From Lachnospiraceae bacterium (lineage in GTDB: Bacteria > Bacillota > Clostridia > Lachnospirales > Lachnospiraceae), in NCBI GenBank assembly GCA_003447295.1, contig DLZQ01000043.1, positions 19,100 to 24,239 of the forward strand: a stretch of DNA of 5,140 nucleotides, written 5' to 3'. Below are positions 1 through 5,140 of this stretch, one piece after another; within the stretch, counting starts at the first letter, position 1, and each line of letters opens with the position of its first letter. The notes below the pieces were generated by a model that did no database searches, was not told the origin of the DNA, and saw nothing but the letters and a program-made list of their open reading frames with translations. A program made the position numbers and the translations under genes.

Positions 1-1016
1 ATACCACGGATGAGAACGGCAAAAGAAATCCCGATGCAATCCGTGGTGTCATGCTGACCAGTATTTCCAATGACAGTATTGTAAATGCCAAGGAAGTGTT
101 GAACCGTAAGGCATATATCATGGAAGTGATCATGATCGTGGCGATCCTGGCACTGGCAATCGTGTTGTCCCAGGCGCTGACGAAGCCGTTCAACCGGGTT
201 ACCCAGGCGATTAATGCGGTACGGGAAGGCTTCAGCGATGAGACCATATCAGTCCCGGATTATGTGGAGACCGTACATATTGTAGATGCGTTTAACCAAC
301 TGTTAAAACGAATGAAGGCACTGGATGATTCCAGACAGGAGTTCGTGGCAAACGTGTCCCATGAACTGAAAACTCCCATGACATCTATAAAAGTTCTGGC
401 AGATTCCCTGCTGGCACAGGAAGATGCCCCGGCGGAACTGTATCGTGAGTTCATGGAGGATATTGCCACAGAAATCGACAGAGAGAATCAGATCATCACA
501 GATCTGCTGGCTTTGGTAAAAATGGACAAGAAGGTGCAGGATCTGAACATTGTATCACTAAATATCAATGATCTGACAGAACTGATCCTGAAGAGACTGC
601 GCCCTATCGCCAGAAAAAAAGATGTGGAAGTCGTATTTGAGAGTGTTCGCCCCGTAGTGGCGGAGGTTGATGAAGTCAAGATGACCCTGATCATGACGAA
701 TCTGGTGGAAAATGCTATCAAATACAACAAGGATCATGGCTGGATAAAGGTGGTACTGGATGCGGATCACCAGTATTTTACTTTTGAAGTCAGCGATTCC
801 GGTATTGGCATTCCGGAGGAATCCCTGGCACACATCTGCGAACGATTTTATCGCGTGGACAAGTCCCATTCCAGAGAGATCGGAGGAACCGGACTGGGGC
901 TGGCGATCACCAAGAGTGCTGTGCTGATGCACAAGGGATCCCTCACGGTGACCAGCACAGAAGGACAGGGATCCTGCTTCCTGGTGAAGATTCCGCTAAT
1001 GTATATAGCGTCTTAG
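1..1016 (+). CDS. Sensor histidine kinase, 5'-truncated by window edge (TM-HAMP-HisKA-HATPase_c)
   Basis: Membrane histidine kinase of a two-component system; it would autophosphorylate on a conserved His and pass the phosphate to a response regulator, probably encoded upstream outside the window. The frame is open from position 3, so the ATG at 51 is internal and the true start is missing. Visible in order: the end of an extracytoplasmic sensor region (3-110), one membrane helix (about 114-170), a HAMP-like linker (about 175-330), the H box with phospho-acceptor His at 360-362 (motif NVSHELKTPM), the N box with Asn at 711-713 (NLVENAIKYN), the G1 box DSGIGIP from 795, the F box ERFYRVDKSHS, and the G2 box GGTGLGL from 882. 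All catalytic boxes are intact, so the kinase looks functional. The stop TAG is followed after 13 nt by the lipoprotein start. The family (WalK/PhoR/MtrB-like architecture) is clear; the stimulus cannot be read from this fragment. Confidence 0.95.
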   Translation, partial: TTDENGKRNPDAIRGVMLTSISNDSIVNAKEVLNRKAYIMEVIMIVAILALAIVLSQALTKPFNRVTQAINAVREGFSDETISVPDYVETVHIVDAFNQLLKRMKALDDSRQEFVANVSHELKTPMTSIKVLADSLLAQEDAPAELYREFMEDIATEIDRENQIITDLLALVKMDKKVQDLNIVSLNINDLTELILKRLRPIARKKDVEVVFESVRPVVAEVDEVKMTLIMTNLVENAIKYNKDHGWIKVVLDADHQYFTFEVSDSGIGIPEESLAHICERFYRVDKSHSREIGGTGLGLAITKSAVLMHKGSLTVTSTEGQGSCFLVKIPLMYIAS

Positions 1017-1021
1017 AAGGA
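1015..1021 (+). promoter_or_regulatory. Ribosome binding site of the GerMN lipoprotein, overlapping the kinase stop codon
   Basis: AGAAGGA lies 8 nt before the ATG at 1030, but its core leaves only about 2-3 nt before an alternative GTG at 1024, so the ATG is the better start. The site begins inside the kinase stop codon (TAG, 1014-1016). This suggests that the two genes share one mRNA and are translationally coupled. Confidence 0.75.
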
Positions 1022-1029
1022 CTGTGACT

Positions 1030-1950
1030 ATGAAGAAAATAATAAGTTATATGATGACAGGAATATTGCTGTTGTCGTTTTTGTTGACCGGATGTGGTAA
1101 GACAGAACCCCAGACCGGGAAGAAAATGTCCATGTATTATATCAATACAGCGGAGACGAAGGTTGAGTTACATGAACAATATCTGAACACCAAGACACCG
1201 GAAGAACAGGTGGATGAGACCATGAGGTATCTATCCACAACTCCGGAAAAGCTGGAATATAAGGCACCTTTGGATATGGGATTCCAGGTTCTGGATTATG
1301 AAGTGGAGGACGGAAAACTTCTGATCAACGTTAATAAGGCGTATTCAGAACTGTCTCCCACCACGGAGGTGCTGGTGCGCGCAGCCATCGTAAGAACGCT
1401 TACGCAGCTGCCCAATGTGAAGTATGTGGGCATTACCGTAGAGGATAGTCAGCTGTACGATAATGCCGGGGAACTGGTAGGCTGGATGAATGCCGATCAG
1501 TTTATCAATAATGACGGTAACGAGATCAATACCTATGAACTGGTGAAGGTAAAACTGTATTTTGCCAATGCGGACGGTGACAAACTGATCGCTGCATACA
1601 GAGAAAAGCATTATTCCACCAACACGCCCCTGGAGCGTTTTGTTGTGGAAGAACTGATCACCGGTCCCAGCGGACAGATCGAGGGCTTATATCCGGTGAT
1701 CAATCCGGAGACGAAGATCGTCAATATCCTTACTAAGGACGGCATCTGTTATGTGAATCTGGATTCGAATTTCCTGACGGTGGTAAATAACGTATCTACG
1801 GAAGTGGCAGTTTACGCTATCGTGAATTCTCTGGTAGAACTGGATAATATCAATAAAGTACAGATCCTGGTCAATGGCGAAGTGCCGACTACCTTCAGTA
1901 ATTCCACTTTTGAGAGAAACCTGGATTATGTAACAACTTTGGAACAGTAA
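1030..1950 (+). CDS. GerMN-domain lipoprotein (two GerMN repeats), kinase-linked
   Basis: Predicted 306-residue lipoprotein anchored to the outer face of the membrane. Residues 1-22 form a lipoprotein signal: a Lys pair, a hydrophobic stretch and lipobox LLTGC with Cys22 as the acylation site. Two GerMN-type domains follow, at about residues 50-160 and 170-290. Each carries the pattern seen in the family: a segment starting TPEEQV or TPLERF that opens a helix, a strand of the type KLLINVN or ICYVNLD, a Ser/Thr-rich turn followed by a helix (TEVLVRAAIV; TEVAVYAIVN), and a closing strand (VKYVGITVED; VNKVQILVNG-like). The domain is named from spore germination protein GerM, and also occurs in actinobacterial LpqB. 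Position directly behind a sensor kinase favours a role as accessory or ligand-sensing partner of that kinase over a germination role, but this is inference. An upstream GTG at 1024 would add two residues; it is too near the ribosome binding site. Confidence 0.9.
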   Translation: MKKIISYMMTGILLLSFLLTGCGKTEPQTGKKMSMYYINTAETKVELHEQYLNTKTPEEQVDETMRYLSTTPEKLEYKAPLDMGFQVLDYEVEDGKLLINVNKAYSELSPTTEVLVRAAIVRTLTQLPNVKYVGITVEDSQLYDNAGELVGWMNADQFINNDGNEINTYELVKVKLYFANADGDKLIAAYREKHYSTNTPLERFVVEELITGPSGQIEGLYPVINPETKIVNILTKDGICYVNLDSNFLTVVNNVSTEVAVYAIVNSLVELDNINKVQILVNGEVPTTFSNSTFERNLDYVTTLEQ

Positions 1951-2028
1951 ATATATACGGATATGGAGTGCTTTGCATTTTATCGCAGAGACAGTCCGCT
2001 CTGTGGTGCAGGCGTGTAAGACGTTTGC

Positions 2029-2036
2029 AGAAAGGA
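2029..2036 (+). promoter_or_regulatory. Ribosome binding site that decides the comEC start
   Basis: AGAAAGGA is followed by 5 nt and the ATG at 2042. The longer option, a TTG at 1973, has only a GGAG 4 nt upstream and would add 23 residues with no resemblance to a ComEC N-terminus. From 2042 the protein begins MRRPL then a hydrophobic helix, which is a typical ComEC start. Confidence 0.7.
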
Positions 2037-2041
2037 ATTTA

Positions 2042-4999
2042 ATGAGACGACCGCTTTTTATGGCGTGTTTGTGTCTCGTGACAGTGATCACTATAATGAA
2101 AATACTGACAGGCGCAGGCACCGGCGGAGACGCCGTGCTGCCGCCTGACGGAAGTCCGGTGAGAATCACGGGACGGATAGACACGAGAACTTCTGAAGTA
2201 ATTATTCTGCAATGTATTTCTTTGATCCACGAGGATCAGACCTATTCCTATTCTGGAAAATTACAATGTGAACTGGACAATATGAAAACGGCAATGATCA
2301 CTGCAGGTGCTGTGACCGGAGAAGAGGCAAGCCTTAAGATCGGGCAGCAGATTATCCTGGAGGGGACATTTTCGCATTTTGCCACGGCAACGAATCCCGG
2401 TGAATTTGATGTGCAGCGTTACTATGCGGCGAAAGATATTGGCGGCAGAGTGCGAAAGTCACAGATTCTGGCAGTTGGGGAGACGTATAGTTGTCTGAGA
2501 GAGCTGCTGTATCAATGCCGTCTTGTATTGCATGACAGGCTGGCAGAAGTTTTTCCTGCAAAAGAAGCCTCCGTTATGCAGACATTGCTGCTTGGGGAGA
2601 AGGAGGAACTGGATGCGGAGGTAAAGGCGCTGTATCAGAAAAACGGAATTGCCCATATATTAAGTATTTCGGGATTACATATTACTTTGCTTGGAATGGG
2701 GGTATACCGGTTGCTTAAGAGACTGGGGTTACCTGTCAGGGCGGCAGCAGTGGGTGGTGCAATGCTACTTCTTATGTATGGTGTGATGGTGGGCATGAGT
2801 GTGTCCGTCAGCCGTGCCATCGGAATGTATCTGTTGCAGATGCTCGGGATATTTGTGGGCAGGACTTATGACATGCTGACAGGTCTGGGACTGATGGCAC
2901 TATTGCTCGTCTTACAGGAACCGGAGAGGCTTTGTGATGTGAGCTTTTTAATGTCCTTCGGAGCGGTGCTGGGGATCTGTATTCTGACACCGGTGCTTTC
3001 CGGGGACGGCAGGGAAAGGGATGCAGATGCGGAATTAGAAGTCAAGGGGATATCGGTATGGCCGGTATGGCTTCGGACTGTGGCAGATATTTTTGGTGAT
3101 TCTGCCTATGAGAGAAACAAGTACCGGGAAGGCTGGAGGAAGGTGGCGTATGAAGGAATTCAACGTATAGTGTCGGCGGTCAAAGGAGGCTTTGCCGCCA
3201 GCGTGGGAGTCATCCTGTTTACACTGCCCGTACAGTTATGGTTTTTCTATGAGATCCCGGTCTATTCGGTGTTGTTGAATCTGTTGGTGCTGCCATTTAT
3301 GAGTGTGGTAGTGGCGGGAGGAATCCTGTCGTTGATTCCGGGACTTGGACTGGTCGGAACAGTGGATTGTCTGATTTTGTGGTGGTATGAATGGATCTGC
3401 GGGCGGTTCGCCCAACTACCGGGAGCAATATGGTGTGTGGGGCGCCCTGAAGTATGGCAGATCATTTGTTATTATGTCGGGATATTTCTGCTGGTCTTCG
3501 GCAGAGAATATGTGGAAGCATGGAAGAAGCGGGGAACATATGGGGAGAAAAATGTTCCGAGAGACAGGCTGCATTTTGCGAGAACCCCATGGTGTCTTAA
3601 AATGAGAGGAGCATGGAAGAGACGGGGAACATATGGGGAGAAAAATGTTCCGGGAGACAGGCTGCATTTTGCGAGAACTCTCTGGTGTCTTATAACGAGA
3701 GGAGCGGATGAAAGTATCAGGAATAGAAAAAAGGATTGCAACGGAGAGATGATACAACATTCTGACAGACGTTTTGGAATATGTCCCACGGGAGTGCAGA
3801 ATGCGTTGGCAAAATTTCGGTGTGCATGGCAGGGAGCGATGACATATATGAACAGAGTCCCGCACTTGATAGCAGTCGTGATGATCTTAGGATTATTGAT
3901 TGGTTTGCTCACAGGAAATTTTGATTGTTGGAGTCGCGTGACTTTCCTGGACGTGGGGCAGGGCGACGGCATCGTGGTGGAGACCGGGCAGGGAGCCTAT
4001 CTTTTCGACTGTGGCAGCACCAGCCGGAAGAACATCGGGGAATATGTGCTGAAGCCTTATCTCAAGAGCCGTGGGATCCGATCCCTCCGTGGCGTGTTCG
4101 TATCCCATCCTGATGAAGATCACATGAATGGTGTAATCGAATTGCTGGAGAATGGTGCGGACTGGGGGATAGTCGTAGAGCAGCTATTCCTACCGGCGAT
4201 TGCGGAAGGAAAGCGTACAGAGTCTTTTGTCACGTTGCTGGCTGCGGCGGAAGTGGCAGAAGTACCGGTGAGTTACATAAAATGCGGCGATGAGATCAGA
4301 GACAGTCAACTTAGGTTGTTGTGTCTGCACCCGGAGGAGAATACGACCCTTGCAGATGCCAATGCCTATTCGGAATGCTTCTATGTGGAGGTATTTGCGA
4401 AGAAGATAAAGCAGGAAGCAATAGACGACAGAAAAGCAATAGCCGACAGAAAAGCAATAGCCGACAGAAAAGCAATAGCCGACAGGCAAGCCAAGGACGC
4501 GAGTGAGGGATCTGCCATGGAAGGTTCCGGTGAAAATGGTAATTTTGCTGGCAACGGTAGTTTTGCTGGTAACGGTGAAAGGAAGGATTTCAGAATGAAC
4601 GATGGGAAGATAAACATACTCCTGACTGGGGATGTGGAAGGAGAAGGTGAACGGCAATTGATGCAGGAATTACAGGCGTTACAGCAACCACAGTCACTGC
4701 AGGAATCCCGGAGATTGCAGGAACAGCGTGGACAGAGGGAGTTCAGGGTAGATATACTAAAAGTGGCTCATCACGGCTCCGGATATTCCACCGGCACCGA
4801 GTTCCTTGCCACCGCCAGTCCTGCCATAGCGATCATATCCTGTGGCCGCAACAATTCCTATGGACATCCCCATGCTGAGACTCTGCAGCGCTTAGAGGAC
4901 GCCCGGGTTCCCTGGTATGGGACCATGGACTACGGAGCCCTGACAGTGACTGTCGGTTCTCATGGAAATCGCCTGCATGGGTATCTGAGTGGGAAATAA
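2042..4999 (+). CDS. comEC: ComEC/Rec2-type DNA internalization channel protein, repeat-expanded
   Basis: Polytopic membrane protein that in competent bacteria carries single-stranded DNA across the cytoplasmic membrane. From the ATG at 2042 it is 985 residues, against roughly 750-850 for typical full-length ComEC. Order: membrane helix 5-22; OB-fold/DUF4131 region about 40-145 with NPGEFD at 118-123; Competence domain about 180-490 with the signature HILSISGLHITLLG at 205-218 and several membrane helices; a long polar linker about 490-605; a membrane helix 608-625; then a metallo-beta-lactamase-like domain starting FLDVGQGDG (635), with FDCGS (655), metal-type motif HPDEDH (H689, D691, D693, H694), LLTGD (D864), HHGSG (910) and GHPH (941-944). 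No key motif is missing and the frame is open throughout, so it looks functional. The excess length sits in a loop at about 320-380, the linker with a 31-residue duplication, and hexapeptide repeats within the lactamase-like domain. It starts 91 nt after the lipoprotein gene. No other competence gene is in the window, so natural transformation is not shown. Confidence 0.95.
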   Translation: MRRPLFMACLCLVTVITIMKILTGAGTGGDAVLPPDGSPVRITGRIDTRTSEVIILQCISLIHEDQTYSYSGKLQCELDNMKTAMITAGAVTGEEASLKIGQQIILEGTFSHFATATNPGEFDVQRYYAAKDIGGRVRKSQILAVGETYSCLRELLYQCRLVLHDRLAEVFPAKEASVMQTLLLGEKEELDAEVKALYQKNGIAHILSISGLHITLLGMGVYRLLKRLGLPVRAAAVGGAMLLLMYGVMVGMSVSVSRAIGMYLLQMLGIFVGRTYDMLTGLGLMALLLVLQEPERLCDVSFLMSFGAVLGICILTPVLSGDGRERDADAELEVKGISVWPVWLRTVADIFGDSAYERNKYREGWRKVAYEGIQRIVSAVKGGFAASVGVILFTLPVQLWFFYEIPVYSVLLNLLVLPFMSVVVAGGILSLIPGLGLVGTVDCLILWWYEWICGRFAQLPGAIWCVGRPEVWQIICYYVGIFLLVFGREYVEAWKKRGTYGEKNVPRDRLHFARTPWCLKMRGAWKRRGTYGEKNVPGDRLHFARTLWCLITRGADESIRNRKKDCNGEMIQHSDRRFGICPTGVQNALAKFRCAWQGAMTYMNRVPHLIAVVMILGLLIGLLTGNFDCWSRVTFLDVGQGDGIVVETGQGAYLFDCGSTSRKNIGEYVLKPYLKSRGIRSLRGVFVSHPDEDHMNGVIELLENGADWGIVVEQLFLPAIAEGKRTESFVTLLAAAEVAEVPVSYIKCGDEIRDSQLRLLCLHPEENTTLADANAYSECFYVEVFAKKIKQEAIDDRKAIADRKAIADRKAIADRQAKDASEGSAMEGSGENGNFAGNGSFAGNGERKDFRMNDGKINILLTGDVEGEGERQLMQELQALQQPQSLQESRRLQEQRGQREFRVDILKVAHHGSGYSTGTEFLATASPAIAIISCGRNNSYGHPHAETLQRLEDARVPWYGTMDYGALTVTVGSHGNRLHGYLSGK
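3518..3703 (+). repeat. 93-bp tandem duplication inside comEC (2 copies)
   Basis: Copy 1 is 3518-3610 and copy 2 is 3611-3703. By eye 85 of 93 bases match. Each unit encodes 31 residues (residues 493-523 and 524-554) starting AWK[KR]RGTYGEKNVP; 26 of 31 residues agree. The unit is an exact multiple of three, so the frame is kept. It lies in the polar linker between the last Competence-domain helix (ending near FGREYVE) and the helix before the lactamase-like domain, a segment that is much shorter in typical ComEC proteins. The segment is rich in Arg and Lys, which would suit a cytoplasmic side, but its topology is not established here. Confidence 0.95.
4418..4489 (+). repeat. 18-bp tandem repeat in comEC, four units (AI[AD]DR[KQ])
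   Basis: Four consecutive 18-bp units (4418-4435, 4436-4453, 4454-4471, 4472-4489) encode AIDDRK, AIADRK, AIADRK and AIADRQ. The second and third units are identical in DNA; the first and last each differ by one or two bases. The tract lies between the strand ECFYVEVFAKK and the strand KINILLTGD, so it expands a loop within the lactamase-like domain. The near identity of units suggests recent slippage or unequal exchange. Confidence 0.95.
4538..4573 (+). repeat. Second 18-bp tandem repeat in comEC, two units (G[NS]FAGN)
   Basis: Units 4538-4555 and 4556-4573 encode GNFAGN and GSFAGN, followed by GER. The DNA units differ at a few positions only. It sits in the same loop as the AIADRK tract, about 48 nt further on, but is unrelated to it in sequence. 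The Gly/Asn-rich composition indicates a flexible segment. Confidence 0.8.
4661..4732 (+). repeat. Third, degenerate 18-bp repeat in comEC, four units ([LM]Q[EQ]xxx)
   Basis: Four 18-bp units (4661-4678, 4679-4696, 4697-4714, 4715-4732) encode MQELQA, LQQPQS, LQESRR and LQEQRG. The Leu/Met-Gln-Glu/Gln core recurs every six residues and the rest has diverged. It lies between LLTGD and HHGSG of the lactamase-like domain, where family members usually have a shorter helix. It may be an older expansion than the AIADRK tract. Confidence 0.7.
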
Positions 5000-5020
5000 G
5001 TGCTGCAGGAATTGAGAGGT

Positions 5021-5140
5021 CGGGGCGTGACAGAAGAAAAAGTCAGGATAAGCCCTGGGGAAGCCGCAGAGGCGGGGCGTGACAGAAGAAAAAGCCAGGA
5101 TAAGCCCCGAGGAAGTTGCAAAGCCGGGGCGTGACAGAAG
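5021..5140. repeat. 52-bp intergenic tandem repeat, at least 2.3 copies, continuing past the window
   Basis: Unit 1 is 5021-5072, unit 2 is 5073-5124, and unit 3 starts at 5125 and is cut by the window end. Units 1 and 2 match at 45 of 52 positions. Positions 1-37 of the unit are nearly constant (two differences); the last 15 are variable (five differences). The 16 visible bases of unit 3 match the others. The period is not a multiple of three and the conserved GCGTGACAG brings a TGA into each frame in turn, so it is not coding. The array starts 22 nt after the comEC stop. In many Firmicutes holA follows comEC, but that gene is not reached here. Confidence 0.93.
5073..5109 (+). other. Inverted repeat (hairpin core) of repeat unit 2
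   Basis: CGGGGC at 5073-5078 is perfectly complementary to GCCCCG at 5104-5109, with a purine-rich 25-nt loop. The equivalent pair in unit 1 (5021-5026 with 5052-5057) has five Watson-Crick pairs and one G-U, so the T-to-C difference between units keeps pairing. GCCCCG can also pair with the CGGGGC of the next unit (5125-5130) across a 15-nt loop, giving an alternative fold. There is no T-run after it, so it is not a standard intrinsic terminator. Confidence 0.6.

Noticed and set aside
1973..2041. Extension of comEC to a TTG start at 1973
   Set aside because: The ribosome binding site before the ATG at 2042 is better and the protein from there has the usual ComEC beginning; the extra 23 residues look unrelated.
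1951..2041. Promoter for comEC in the 91-nt gap
   Set aside because: AT-rich bases are present (ATATATACGGATAT), but I could not find a convincing -35/-10 pair with proper spacing.
1687..2184. Minus-strand open frame of 165 codons spanning the lipoprotein-comEC junction
   Set aside because: It overlaps two well-supported genes on the other strand and has no recognisable features.
3416..3972. Long minus-strand open frames across the comEC linker (149 and 166 codons)
   Set aside because: They lie antisense to a clear ComEC frame, contain mirrored copies of the 93-bp repeat and show no domain or ribosome binding site; they are shadows of the coding strand.
4321..4506. Alternative + frame rich in SNSRQK repeats
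   Set aside because: It is the AIADRK repeat tract of comEC read in another frame.
5021..5109. Rho-independent terminator of comEC
   Set aside because: The inverted repeats have a 25-nt loop and only 6-bp stems, and no T-run follows either arm.
5000..5134. Small ORF starting at GTG 5000, directly after the comEC stop
   Set aside because: It runs through the 52-bp repeats in shifting frames and ends at the TGA in unit 3; it has no clear ribosome binding site of its own and no recognisable protein features.
5021..5140. CRISPR array
   Set aside because: The repeat is contiguous with a 52-bp period, and the variable part is only 15 bases and still similar between units. There are no unique spacers of normal length and no cas gene in view.

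Overview
The window looks like chromosomal DNA from a Gram-positive Clostridia, most likely a Lachnospiraceae-type gut anaerobe. This rests on moderate GC, AGAAGGA/AAAGGA ribosome binding sites, GerMN-type lipoprotein and ComEC protein styles, and tight co-directional packing; the species cannot be named from the sequence alone. All supported genes are on the + strand.

Layout: (1) positions 1-1016 hold the 3' part of a membrane sensor histidine kinase whose N-terminus and probable response-regulator partner lie outside the window; (2) 1030-1950 encodes a secreted lipoprotein with two GerMN domains, its ribosome binding site overlapping the kinase stop codon; (3) 2042-4999 encodes a ComEC/Rec2-type DNA-uptake channel with an N-terminal OB-fold region, the polytopic Competence domain and a C-terminal metallo-beta-lactamase-like domain; (4) 5000-5140 is non-coding and contains a 52-bp tandem repeat that runs off the window end.

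How the genes relate: kinase and lipoprotein are very probably co-transcribed. A kinase followed by a GerMN lipoprotein and then a competence-type gene resembles in outline the actinobacterial mtrAB-lpqB locus, where the lipoprotein modulates the kinase. Whether comEC belongs to the same transcript is less certain (91-nt gap).

The unusual part is repeat structure. The comEC gene is enlarged to about 985 codons by in-frame repeats at several sites: a 93-bp duplication in a cytoplasmic or linker segment, and three unrelated 18-bp (6-residue) repeat tracts in loops of the metallo-beta-lactamase-like domain. All have unit lengths divisible by three. Just downstream, the 52-bp repeat is not divisible by three and its conserved core is bounded by a GC-rich inverted repeat that can fold into serial or alternative hairpins. 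This intergenic array is the best candidate for something undescribed.
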